Source: Hydra vulgaris (Eukaryota > Cnidaria > Hydrozoa > Anthoathecata > Hydridae). Taken from it: a stretch of DNA of 64,000 nucleotides. The notes beneath the pieces were generated by a model, which saw only the letters and a program-made list of their open reading frames with translations, did no database searches and was not told where the DNA came from. Of this stretch, positions 15,823-28,200 are shown piece by piece (the first letter of the stretch is position 1; the number at the start of each line of letters is the position of its first letter). The DNA lies in the NCBI RefSeq assembly GCF_038396675.1, contig NC_088931.1:70698501-70762500 (forward strand), written 5' to 3'. The position numbers and the translations under genes are program-made.

Positions 15823-16640
15823 TTTTCGTCTTTCTTATTTTTAAAATAAAAATTGTCGAAAAATTAATTTAAAGCAATTAGTTAGGTAAATAGTTTTTTT
15901 TTTTATTAATCTAATGCTATTGTTTATTTTATTTATTATTATTTTTTTTTATCTCCATGAAGATGTTTACTTGCGTTAACAATGTCTCCATGAAATTTTG
16001 TCTCCATGAAACTTTGAATAAAATAAAAAAAATCTTGTAATATGTCAATGGGTTTTTGATTTAGATGATAAAATTAATCGTATTAATTGTTTGACATTTC
16101 TATTTTTATAAATGTTTGGCATCAAAATTAATTGTTTAAGAATAATAAACTTTTTTATATTGTTGCTAAGGTATTTTGTTTACGATTTGCTTCGTCAACA
16201 AAGAAAATCTTTAACTGAATATCTTTAAAATAATATAAAAAGAACAATGTAACATTTAGGAAAATTACGAACAAAATACGTCAGCAAAAAAGCTTTGTAC
16301 GTGCTTATTTATCACTATCGTAACGTGTCGTGACAATGGTCGCGATAAATTTCTGTTCTAATTTAAGTTTGAGACAGAAAGTATTTAAAAAATAAAGTAA
16401 ATCATAATAAAAAATTTTCCCTCCCCCTCTTTTCAAATAACATTGAGTAACTTATTTTTATACGCAGTTAAATTTTAAAAAGTTTTCACTCATTTGTGGA
16501 ATTTTCACACACTATTGTAAGTTTTCACACATTTGTGGAATTTGCTGACACTATTATAAAAAGAATTCTTTAGAAATGATTACTTATGCTTTTTTGATAA
16601 ATATTTTTCAAAATGGGAATTTAATGTAACTATCATTTGA
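15823..16640. other. Upstream region of TIMP, no gene seen
   Basis: AT-rich DNA upstream of the TIMP start codon. I see no unambiguous promoter element or other gene. Confidence 0.4.
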
Positions 16641-16642
16641 GC

Positions 16643-17035
16643 TCATTTGTTTTTATAGTTTTTTAGGAGAAACTTATTTTCGTGCCTACATTTAGAAATT
16701 AAATAAGATTTTTTGTTTAATAAGCATTCTTGGTTTGCATGAGTAATTATTTCAAATTTTTCTTGTTGGCATAGTAAGCATTTTTTGGAAATATTGTTAT
16801 ATGCAGGCGCTGTTTTAAGGATGGAACAATTCAGTATAAAATCATCAATATTTTTACTTTTTAATTCCCATATATATATATTTTGACAACATGGTGTCTT
16901 TTGAATACTTTTTAATTTTGAAAGATTGCTTATGATTGGCAAAACGTTTTTTCCATTCACCCTTTGTTATGCCAAAATGTTTTTTATCAGGTACATTCTT
17001 AGAGGAAACAATACATTTATATACCACATTTTTTA
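16643..17035 (-). pseudogene. Penelope-like GIY-YIG endonuclease fragment
   Basis: Minus-strand frames spell NVVYKCIVSSKNVPDKKHFG, then ITKGEWKKRFANHKQSFK and YSKDTMLSKY. The other frame continues with IWELKSKN, the CLLCQQEK zinc-knuckle-like pair and the terminal SKCRHENKFLL. This matches the GIY-YIG domain and Cys-rich tail of Penelope-like retroelements. The frame break falls exactly at ATATATATGGG, where an extra TA separates SKYI from WELK. No RT domain remains upstream, so this is a 5'-truncated copy. Confidence 0.7.
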
Positions 17036-17229
17036 TGAATTGAATTGAAATATAAGCTCATAATTTTTTAAAAAAATTGTTCATATTAAATGTCAATCTA
17101 AAATATAAATAATGTCTTAAAATAACTTTTACAACACTTTTTCATAATATGAAATCACAAAATTAGAAATGGATGCAACAAAGCATGGAGCACGCCGTCG
17201 AGGACCGTTTTGCTTACCAGGCCTTTTTT

Positions 17230-20200
17230 TTATATGAAACGAAAGCTTTCATTAAATGAAATCAAAGCATCTCATCATAAGCTAATATATTTAAAAAAAA
17301 AAATTTAATTCAATCTTCGCTTTCTCAAATTAATCTTGGAAACTTTTGCATTTTTCTCAAGAAAACAACTTTAACGAGCTTTTTCTCAAGAATATAATGT
17401 TAATGATCTTTTTCTTAAGAACCGGCAACGTTAAGAGTTTTTAACTTGAAAGAGAAAAGATGATGATTGTAGAGCAAGATAACGATTGACGGACGACTTA
17501 AAAGATTGCAAACCATATGAATCAGGAAAGCAAGATGAAGGAAGCGATTTCCAAAGAACTGATGTTCGAGAAAAAAAACTAGACGAATAAGCGTTTTTGG
17601 AGCACTTAGAAACAGTCAAAGAAAATGGATGACACTTAATTGAATGACGAGTAACACGAGAATGAATTTTAGTAGATGGCACAAAAGACGCTAGCTCTTT
17701 AGAGCAGTGCCCATTATAGTATTTGTAGAAAAGAGAAAGAGAAGCAACAATATGACGATGTGATAATGGTTAGAGGTTGGCTGCAAGAGCAGGTCCAACT
17801 ATGTTTACAATGTGTTTTTGCACCTTGTCTAAAAGAGAAAGGGCATCATTAGAAGATCCGCCCCAGATATGGCAACAGTATTCCATACAAGGCCGGATTT
17901 AAGATTTATAGAGATAGAGAATAGAATCCGAAGTAAGAAAGTGACGAGCTCAATAAAGAGATGCAACCTTAGCAGATGCTAATTTTGCAACTGATTTGAT
18001 ATATGGTTTCCAAGAAAGATTAGAAGTAGGAGTTAATCCTAGAAGATGAAGAGTAGGAGACTCATCGAGTACATCACCGTTTATAAATATAGGAAGATCT
18101 AAATTATTGCGATAACGATTGGCTGAAAAAAATTGAGTTTTATCTGAATTAAAGTTCACCAGCCTCTGTGAGCCCCATGCTGTAGCAGAAGTGAGATCCT
18201 TTTCAAGCACAAATGCCCCCTCCAAGCAATCAGAGGGTGTTGGTTTCATATCACGACAAGAATAAATGGTAGTATCATCAGCAAACAATGCCACCTTAGA
18301 TGTGAGAATATCTGGAAGATCGTTAATGTAAATTAAAAAAAGTATAGGGCCAAGGATAGAACCTTGAGGAACCCCTGAAGTTACAGAATAAGAAGAAGAG
18401 TGTTGTCCATCGAGGACAACATTTATGCTACGATTGGAAAGGAAGGATTCAATGATCTTAAATATGTTGCCAGATACACCATAAGAAGAAAGCTTATGGA
18501 GAAGACCAGCATGCCAAACTTTATCAAAAGCTTTTGAAATGTCAAGAGCGATGGCCTTAACCTCTCCACCTTCATCTAATGCACGATAAAACCTGTCAGT
18601 TATTACTGTTAGCAAATCAGCTGTAGAACAAGAAGATCGAAATCCATATTGATGGTCAGAAAGTAAGTTATTAGATTCAAGATGAGAAATTAAGTGATTG
18701 TTAATTAAAGATTCAAAAACCTTGCTAATGATAGGAAGAAGACTTATGGGACGGTAGTTAGACGAATCAGATTGCTCTCCAGAATTTTTGAAAATAGGAA
18801 TAACAGATGCCGCTTTCCATCAGGCTGGAAAACAAGACTCTGATAAGCACTTTGAGAGTATAGAGACAGCTGCGGAGAACACTTCTGCAAGACAATAATA
18901 GGTATGTTGTCCGGGTCACAAGCTGTAGAAGATTCTACGCAGGAAATCACTTTAGATACAGATGCTGGAGTTATATGAATGTCAAGCAATGGATCAACCT
19001 GTTTGTTGGCAATATCAGGTAGAACGCAACTAGTGGAATCAAGAGATGATATTGATGAAAAGTTTTTAGCAAACAACTCGGCTTTGTCTTTTGGTGTGGT
19101 GACAAAGTCTGAACTATACAAGAGAGGTAAAATTAAAGATTTACCCTTATTATTAATACTATTAAAGATTCTCCAGAAGTCACGAGAGCCTAATTTTTGA
19201 GTGGAGATACGAGATTTCATGACCTGAGAATAGCGGGTTTTGGTTTTTTTTCTTTAAAATATATTAGCGTTAGACAATACCTTTTTACAATTGTTTCTAG
19301 CAGTAATAAACAGACGTCTGTTTTCTGGAGAATTGTTTTGCTGATAAATATGGAAGTAACGGTTTCGATTGGCAATCGCAGCAGCACAGTGAGAGGAAAA
19401 CCATGGAGAAGAGTGAGGCTTGACCTGGAATCTTCGAGAGGGAAAAAAAGATTGCATGCCAGCCCGAATCCACGAAGTTATGTAAGAAGCACATTTTTCG
19501 ACAGGAAGACGAAAGATTTCTACCCAAGGGCCATCACGAAGAAAATCACGGAAAGAATCCCAGTCAGCTTTACTGTAGTTGTAAGAGGTTCGATAATAGG
19601 GGGATTCAGGTGATGAAGAAGAATGAGATATTAGTTTTAAAGAGATCAAACTGTGATCAGAAGAACCTAAAGGTGAATGTGGAGAAACTGAGCACTGACT
19701 AGGATCAGAAACAAGACATAAGTCGAGTAGAGAAGGTAGATGATTCGGGTTGTTAGGAAAGCGAGTTGGAAAGTTGACTATTTGAGTTAGAGATTGAGAA
19801 AGACAAAAGTTGAGGGCTTTAATGCCTGCAGAGTCACTGACACTAGAGCCAAGCCATTCAGAGTGGTGAGCATTAAAGTCACCGACAACAACTATATTAG
19901 CTGATGGATAAAGAGAGAGGGCTTGGTCAATATGATCAGAAATAACATCAAAAAGAGTGCAGTCTTGAGATGAAGGAGAGCGATATAGAACAAAGAGAAA
20001 AGCAATAGAGTGAAGTGGTGCTAAACGAAAACACATGAAACAATAGTCTGTGGATTCAAACCTAGTTTCACGACAAATGGGTAAATTCTTACGAATGTTA
20101 ATGCCCAGGCCAAGTATGTGACTATTGGAGTCTTTATGTTTTAGAGGCAGATAACCATCAACACTAAGATCACAAGATGAGACAGCCGAACTCAAATTAG

Positions 20201-21050
20201 TCTCACAAAGAGCGAGTAGGTCTGGTGAACTTTGCAAGAGATAAGACTCAACAGAAGAAGAGTTACTTCGAAGACCACGAATATTAGTGAATGATAGGTT
20301 TAGAGAACTTGGTGATGATGATGGTTTTTTGTGTTTTATAGTTTTCGGTTCTTTAGTCATTTTAAATTTGTTGAAGAACTTGACTCAAAGCATAGATAGT
20401 ACTCAGAACACCATTTAATAGCCCAAGCAATTGCCTCATTACAACTAATAAACCCTAAGCCGTAAACGCAGGGCTTCAAATGTGGCCTCCGCAATGCACA
20501 CCAGAAGTACAAGCAGGGATACCATCCATGCGCAACATGGCACTGTTAATGCTTTGATATTTTTCAGCTGTTGATGGAATCAGCCTCTCTGAGAGCTACC
20601 ACAGAGTTCGGGAAACCTGACTACCAGCCAGCCTCAGAACCATAAAACTGAGTTTTAGAGCTGTACCCTCATTCGGAGATATTAGAATGAGTTGCCTAAT
20701 CATAAAATCAGAGACACAATGTATTAAAAATACATCTGCGCCAGCCTAATAGATGAAGAAAGGATGCGAGGCTTGTCAACAGATAGAATCTGTGTACCCC
20801 TTAAGTCTTTGCCTAGGAGGCCTTCTACAAGACAGTAGCCGGGTGCATTTAACATCTGCCCAAGATGAGTATCTTTATCGAGACACCATCTCTAGCCTTT
20901 ACTCAACCAAGAGCCCTAAGGCAGGGGGTGTTTTAAATTTGAGTTGGCATCTCCTAGCCTTTGCCTAAAAAGGCGTATCCTACAAGGCAGCAGGACATGA
21001 AGCAGATTGTACTGGGTTACATGTTACCAGTAGCAGGATAACCTAATCTG
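17230..21050 (-). mobile_element. Decayed APE/RT LINE, nearly full length
   Basis: One minus-strand non-LTR retrotransposon of about 3.8 kb. It has a structured, less AT-rich 5' region at 20361-21050, an APE endonuclease frame, an RT frame, a C-terminal tail and a 3' UTR running to about 17230. The boundaries are estimated from composition and coding extent. No target-site duplication or poly(A) tail was resolved. The clade is not assigned (jockey-like/CR1-like organisation). Confidence 0.75.
17431..20360 (-). pseudogene. LINE ORF2 remnant: endonuclease + reverse transcriptase
   Basis: The endonuclease part (20360-19254, 368 codons open) has NLSFTNIRGLRSN, LLALCETNLS, VVVGDFNAHHSEWLG and GSSDHSLISL, the APE-type nuclease motifs. 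The RT part runs through 19220-18744 and, after a frameshift, 18615-17950. It includes VKAIALDISKAFDKVWH, SGVPQGSILGPILFLIYIND and the catalytic FADDTTIY. The tail has MEYCCHIWGG, PSSCFPDSYGLQSFKSSV and a stop near 17431. Between 17760 and 17960 three codons read as stops where Arg or Gln is expected (Y-stop-A, S-stop-I, L-stop-P), all explainable by C-to-T change. There are at least three frameshifts. The element supplied target-primed reverse transcription when active and is now dead. Confidence 0.85.
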
Positions 21051-21055
21051 ACACG

Positions 21056-21850
21056 TTGGTAAAACGTTTGAATAATGTTGCGCGTCGCGTTGACCCAACA
21101 TCAACCACCAACGTTGTTTTTATATCAATTTAATTACAAATGCATTTGTAATCAAAGGCATTTATAAACAAATGCATATATATACAAATTTACAATTTAT
21201 TTGTAAACAAATGCATTTGTTATTTTGGTTGTTGGCGACGTCGCATTCGAAGTCGCCAACAACCAAAAAACAACGTTGGCTCAACGGAGTATTTTAATTC
21301 GGAATTGCGTAATATTTTACATCGATTCAATGTTGTATTTTGCGTTGGCCCAATGTTGTATTTTACTTTGTCGAAACGTTGTGTTTTACGTTGTCGAACC
21401 GTTGTATTTTAAGTTGGTTTAACGTTATATTTTATGTTTACACAACTGATCCAATGCATATAATCCAACGTTAATCAATACACATTGGATTAACGTTGAG
21501 TTATAAACAATGTATCAACGTTAATCCATATATATTGGATCAATGTGGGTTACACATTTGGTCACACTTGGTCAACGTTGATCAATACACATTTGGTCAA
21601 CGTTGACTCATATACATTGAATCAACGTTGATCCCAATACATTGGATAAACATTGGGTTTAAATAGGGTAAATAACCAATTTTTGCGGTATTTTTACGTT
21701 GGAACAATGTAGTCTTCCTAACTATTTTTAATCACGTTATTAAGTTTTTTATTAATATAAATACGATAAAGCTAACATTGGATCAACTTTGTACTTGCAT
21801 CGGAGAAAACAACCGACCTGCGCGATGTATTTACATTCGTTGGCCCTACG
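21056..21850. repeat. AACGTTG-rich repeat element
   Basis: Dozens of AACGTT-centred words recur. From about 21440 to 21670 they form loose 36-40-bp tandem units (ATTGGATCAACGTTGA type). A perfect 13-bp-arm hairpin, GGTTGTTGGCGAC, lies at 21228-21265. The right end reads GCGCTAGCTGGGG, resembling the CCCAGC...GCAC ends of the small MITEs at 15417 and 32510, but no matching left end was found. Probably a larger or composite member of that MITE group. Confidence 0.5.
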
Positions 21851-21880
21851 TAAGTGCGCTAGCTGGGGTCTTCCTTTTAA

Positions 21881-24600
21881 CTGAGTTTAAATAAATTATT
21901 TATGTTAATTAACTTTGTTTTGTTTTTTATCGTAATTAAGCAAAAGTAATTAAGTCAACTTTTACTAGCATAAAAATCTTACTATTCAAACTATTTTCAA
22001 ATTGACCTTTGAACTTGTTTGATTAGTTTTGTTCAGAAAAAGATAAGTCAAGTAGGAAAACAATTTAGTTATGTTGACCAAAAAGTGTCTTAATATATTG
22101 CAATGATTTACAAAGGCAGTAAAGTACATCAAACTAAGATTTTTGTTCTATTAGATTTGTGTGATTCAGTTTATTAAGTTTTTAGCAAAATTTAAAATTC
22201 TTTATGCCTAAAAAGAATCTTAAAAATATTTTATATGACATTTTCCTGAAAAATATTTTATATAACATTTACCCAAAAATATTTATTATGACATTTTTTA
22301 AATTTGCTTAGTAAACTGAAATTAGACATTAAAAATTTAAAAATGGTCCGCAAAATGGAATAAAAAAGTTTCTAAAATTAGTTTGAGAAAACGATTATTG
22401 AATTACATTATTATTCCTTAAAATATATTTGTTTTTATTTAGCTCGTAATGAGATCGTATAATGAAAGCTATAAATAAAGCTTGACGGAAATATAAGCTA
22501 TTAATTTTTAACAAAAATTAATAGCTTATATTTCAATTGAATTGTAAGTATTCATTTTGTTTTAATTACATAAAAATACTAATACTCATCAATAACTTAA
22601 GACGTCATGAATGAGGATGTTAGACGTTAGGATAGGCGAAATGAGGATAAGCGTTTGATAATTTAAGAATCCAAAAATATATCGTCACATGGGAATTATA
22701 AGATTTTATCTAACATTTTTTATGTTGTAAGATTTTTTTAAATACTGCATTGTTAAAATGCTTTACTGCTGTTATTTTTTATAAATATTAACTATAATAT
22801 TATATTTGTACGAATGGTATAGTTACTATATTATAGTTTTACGAACTTTATTATAAGTTTTACGTATACTTTATTATAAGTTTTACGTAATAATAGTATA
22901 AGTTTTACTATATTATACTATATTATAAGTTTTACGTATACTATATTATAAGCTTTACGTAAAGTTGGTACACGTCGTTTATGTTATTTCTGTTTCATGA
23001 TAAAACTTATGATGTGATTTGTATAACTATTAAGATGTTTTTTTTTTTAATAGTTGTTAATCAAAACCTCAGTTCCTAAATTCTTATAACATAAAAAAGT
23101 ACCCTTTAAGTTTTCTGGGACGATATAGAAGTAAAGTATATCCTAAATTCCAAAATTAAAACACGCTTTAGAAGAAATTGACCGTTGAAATTTTTTGATT
23201 TTTTTACATTCCCAAATAATGACCCATTAAGGTCAATTTAAAGCAACAAGTTGTATAATTTTTTATTAATTAAATTTTTTTTAAAAGATGTTAAAAAGGT
23301 TAAAAATGAGTTAAAAACTTAATTACTTACAAATATTTAAATATTCGTAAGTAATTAAGTTTTTATATGATAATTTAATAATATAAATAAATAACATAAT
23401 TACAAAAATAATATAAAATAATTTTATAACTATAAAATTATGTTATTAAATCGTTTACTTTAAAATCAAGTAAAAAAATGGAAAACTGAAAATTTAAAGA
23501 AGGCGCAATAAACGAAAGGGAAAAAAGGCAAACTGTGTCACGCTCTAGGGAGAGGAGGGATTAGTGGTTTTGAGAAGATTCGTTTGGGACTTGTTACTAA
23601 AGAGTTACGATGTTGTGACGAGGGGATTGGAGGGGATCAAAGACGATTATTTTTTTGCATGACGTAGTTTATGAACGACTCCCAAGTATCTATTTATTCC
23701 CCCAGTATCTTTTCTTATTTTATTTATTATTTTGTCCTTATTTATACTTAATAAAATGTTTTCGTCCATTCTCATAAACATAGCGAAGAGTTTATTTTTA
23801 GAAATTTGATAATAATCTACATTAACAATATTGTTTATCTTGCCAACTACAAACACGTCTATCGTTTATTTAAGAATGTTGAAGAAAGTTTGCAAGCTAA
23901 TTTATTTATCATGTCTTTATTTGTTTGTTAATCTACTTCAATGAAATAAAAAGAATAAAAAATACTCTTTCCTATAATTTTGCCGTTTTTTTTTTTTATT
24001 TGCTAGTCGATTTTTTAAGATTACGATTTAAAAACGTGATTTCTACTGGTTGGCTTTTGCTCTAAAATATTCCAATAATGTAACATCCATTTGATAAATA
24101 TTTTTTGTTTATTTCTTTTTAAAACTCATTATTTTTAGTTTTGACTTTTTAAATTGCTCATTATTAAAAACAATATTAGTTTTAGCTTATTTTAAAAAAC
24201 AGGTTATATCTTCGCATATATAAGACTAATTATATATCTGAAAAAATTGATTCATGGTTCTTTAGTTTAACTCAAGATAACGTGTTCTTTAGTTTAACTC
24301 AAGATAAAATTTTTCAAACTGTTTTTTCTCGCATAAACATTCTTTTTTCCTCTTTAGTGATTTCTGCGCACTTTTAACACTTTTTTTTTATCTTACTAAA
24401 AAGTGTCTCCTCTCCCTATCTTTCTTAAAAATGTCTCCTCTCCCGATCTTTCTTAAAAGTGTCTTCTCTGCCGACCTTTCTTCAAAATGTCTTATCTGCT
24501 GAGCAACTTTATTTGCGTATGCAATTATTCAGCAAAAGTAACCATATCATATTGAGCTTTTCTATTATATTCAAGAAACCTTTTTTACAAAAAAATATAT
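21881..24600. other. Gene-free AT-rich DNA with minor repeats
   Basis: No recognised gene. It includes a hairpin at 22488-22534, a roughly 25-bp minisatellite (TTATAAGTTTTACGTA words) at about 22840-22975, and a 30-bp, 3-4-copy repeat (AAGTGTCTCCTCTCC type) at about 24400-24490. A 69-codon minus-strand frame at 23647-23856 has no recognisable motif and is not called. Confidence 0.45.
22488..22534. repeat. Perfect 22-bp inverted repeat, 3-nt loop
   Basis: Arms at 22488-22509 and 22513-22534 are exact reverse complements around AAC. The perfection suggests recent formation. Confidence 0.8.
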
Positions 24601-24610
24601 ATAGTTTTCA

Positions 24611-24713
24611 TATTTTTCAAAATAATTGATATAGGGCTTATAAATTGATTTTTTGGCTAAACATAAAAGTCTGCATAGTTGTAGTCTTTAATAATTATAT
24701 TTTTAGAAGATGA
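24611..24713. repeat. ~100-bp inverted-repeat partner (left)
   Basis: This is the reverse complement, with few differences, of 31398-31488 (shared TTTTTGGCTAAA, AAAGTCTGCATAGTTG, CAAAATAATTGATATAGGG). The pair brackets the LINE and 76-bp satellite region. Confidence 0.7.
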
Positions 24714-25059
24714 CTTTACCGTATTTTTAAGATCTTTAAAACTATAAAGATTCTTTTCTTTTCAATAGCTTATTTTAATCTATGGTGAAATGAATAAATA
24801 AACATGATATGTATGACTGTTCCTAATATAAAATGTTTTATTTTCTTTAGTTTTGGATTCTGCAGAATTGAATATTAACGAAAAAGCTTGGATTTGATTT
24901 GACTGCTGTAATTAATTGCAATCAAAACTAATGCTGATAATAGTATCAAAAGAAAATAAAGTTTCTTATTTTTAAAGCTTTTTCAAGGCGCCATAAATAA
25001 AGGTTATTATATTTTTTTCTCTTATCGAAACAGAAGTTTTATGATATACAGTCAAATGT

Positions 25060-25286
25060 CTTAATTTACAAGGTAACAAACTGGTTCAAAAGATATTTAT
25101 CAAACCAAAAATAATATGTTTCCTCTAATGATGTTTATCAAAAAAGATTTATTAGATATATCCTGTGGTGTTCCGCAAGGTTCTATATTAAGACCATATC
25201 CCTTCTTGATTTATATAAATGACATGAATAAAGCCTCAAATCTACTTAGTATTATGTTTGCGGACGACACTTAACTTTTTTTTTTC
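25060..25286 (+). pseudogene. LINE reverse-transcriptase fragment upstream of satellite
   Basis: The plus-strand reading gives WFKRYLSNQ, then ISCGVPQGSI, FLIYINDMNKASNLLSIM and the catalytic FADDT at about 25255-25272. It runs directly into the first satellite monomer. The first-monomer sequence continues the same reading frame (FSNN, then ICKLFSTMFK), with stops where codons have decayed. CR1/L2-like. Confidence 0.75.
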
Positions 25287-28200
25287 TAATAATTAAATTT
25301 GTAAACTTTTTTCTACTATGTTCAAATAAAACTTTTCTACCAGCTTCAAATGTAACAAACTTTAATAATTAAATTTGTAAACTTTTTTCTACTATGTTCA
25401 AATAAAACTTTTCTACCAGCTTCAAATGTAACAAACTTTAATAATTAAATTTGTAAACTTTTTTCTACTATGTTCAAATAAAACTTTTCTACCAGCTTCA
25501 AATGTAACAAACTTTAATAATTAAATTTGTAAACTTTTTTCTACTATGTCCAAATAAAACTTTTCTACCAGCTTCAAATGTAACAAACTTTAATAATTAA
25601 ATTTGTAAACTTTTTTCTACTATGTCCAAATAAAACTTTTCTACCAGCTTCAAATGTAACAAACTTTAATAATTAAATTTGTAAACTTTTTTCTACTATG
25701 TTCAAATAAAACTTTTTTACCAGCTTCAAATGTAACAAACTTTAATAATTAAATTTGTAAACTTTTTTCTACTATGTTCAAATAAAACTTTTCTACCAGC
25801 TTCAAATGTAACAAACTTTAATAACTAAATTTGTAAACTTTTTTCTACTATGTTCAAATAAAACTTTTCTACCAGCTTCAAATGTAACAAACTTTAATAA
25901 TTAAATTTGTAAACTTTTTTCTACAATGTTCAAATAAAACTTTTCTACCAGCTTAAAATGCAACAAACTTTAATAATTAAATTTGTAAACTTTTTTCTAC
26001 AATGTTCAAATAAAACTTTTTTACCAGCTTCAAATGTAACAAACTTTAATAATTAAATTTGTAAACTTTTTTCTACTATGTTCAAATAAAACTTTTCTAC
26101 CAGCTTCAAATGTAACAAACTTTAATAATTAAATTTGTAAACTTTTTTCTACAATGTTCAAATAAAACTTTTTTACCAGCTTAAAATGCAACAAACTTTA
26201 ATAATTAAATTTGTAAACTTTTTTCTACTATGTCCAAATAAAACTTTTCTACCAGCTTCAAATGTAACAAACTTTAATAATTAAATTTGTAAACTTTTTT
26301 CTACTATGTTCAAATAAAACTTTTCTACCAGCTTCAAATGTAACAAACTTTAATAATTAAATTTGTAAACTTTTTTCTACAATGTTCAAATAAAACTTTT
26401 CTACCAGCTTCAAATGTAACAAACTTTAATAATTAAATTTGTAAACTTTTTTCTACTATGTTCAAATAAAACTTTTCTACCAGCTTCAAATGTAACAAAC
26501 TTTAATAATTAAATTTGTAAACTTTTTTCTACTATGTCCAAATAAAACTTTTCTACCAGCTCCAAATGTAACAAACTATTATAATTAAATTTGTAAACTT
26601 TTTTCTACTATGTCCAAATAAAACTTTTCTACCAGCTCCAAATGTAACAAACTTTAATAATTAAATTTGTAAACTTTTTTCTACAATGTTCAAATAAAAC
26701 TTTTCTACCAGCTTCAAATGTAACAAACTTTAATAATTAAATTTGTAAACTTTTTTCTACTATGTTCAAATAAAACTTTTCTACCAGCTTCAAATGTAAC
26801 AAACTTTAATAATTAAATTTGTAAACTTTTTTCTACTATGTTCAAATAAAACTTTTCTACCAGCTTCAAATGTAACAAACTTTAATAATTAAATTTGTAA
26901 ACTTTTTTCTACAATGTTCAAATAAAACTTTTTTACCAGCTTAAAATGCAACAAACTTTAATAATTAAATTTGTAAACTTTTTTCTACTATGTCCAAATA
27001 AAACTTTTCTACCAGCTTCAAATGTAACAAACTTTAATAATTAAATTTGTAAACTTTTTTCTACTATGTTCAAATAAAACTTTTCTACCAGCTTCAAATG
27101 TAACAAACTTTAATAATTAAATTTGTAAACTTTTTTCTACTATGTTCAAATAAAACTTTTCTACCAGCTTCAAATGTAACAAACTTTAATAATTAAATTT
27201 GTAAACTTTTTTCTACTAAGTTCAAATAAAACTTTTCTACCAGCTTCAAATGTAACAAACTTTAATAATTAAATTTGTAAACTTTTTTCTACTATGTCCA
27301 AATGAAACTTTTCTACCAGCTTCAAATGTAACAAACTTTAATAATTAAATTTGTAAACTTTTTTCTACTATGTCCAAATAAAACTTTTCTACCAGCTTCA
27401 AATGTAACAAACTTTAATAATTAAATTTGTAAACTTTTTTCTACTATGTTCAAATAAAACTTTTTTACCAGCTTCAAATGTAACAAACTTTAATAATTAA
27501 ATTTGTAAACTTTTTTCTACTATGTTCAAATAAAACTTTTCTACCAGCTTCAAATGTAACAAACTTTAATAATTAAATTTGTAAACTTTTTTCTACAATG
27601 TTCAAATAAAACTTTTTTACCAGCTTAAAATGCAACAAACTTTAATAATTAAATTTGTAAACTTTTTTCTACTATGTCCAAATAAAACTTTTCTACCAGC
27701 TTCAAATGTAACAAACTTTAATAATTAAATTTGTAAACTTTTTTCTACTATGTTCAAATAAAACTTTTCTACCAGCTTCAAATGTAACAAACTTTAATAA
27801 TTAAATTTGTAAACTTTTTTCTACAATGTTCAAATAAAACTTTTCTACCAGCTTCAAATGTAACAAACTTTAATAATTAAATTTGTAAACTTTTTTCTAC
27901 TATGTTCAAATAAAACTTTTCTACCAGCTTCAAATGTAACAAACTTTAATAATTAAATTTGTAAACTTTTTTCTACTATGTCCAAATAAAACTTTTCTAC
28001 CAGCTCCAAATGTAACAAACTATTATAATTAAATTTGTAAACTTTTTTCTACTATGTCCAAATAAAACTTTTCTACCAGCTCCAAATGTAACAAACTTTA
28101 ATAATTAAATTTGTAAACTTTTTTCTACAATGTTCAAATAAAACTTTTCTACCAGCTTCAAATGTAACAAACTTTAATAATTAAATTTGTAAACTTTTTT

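Noticed and set aside
18979-19613. Plus-strand frames opposite the LINE endonuclease/RT region
   Set aside because: Antisense shadows of the minus-strand LINE coding sequence.
23647-23856. 69-residue minus-strand frame (DKIINKIRKDTGGINRYLG)
   Set aside because: No recognisable domain, no splice partners, and short enough to occur by chance in AT-rich DNA.
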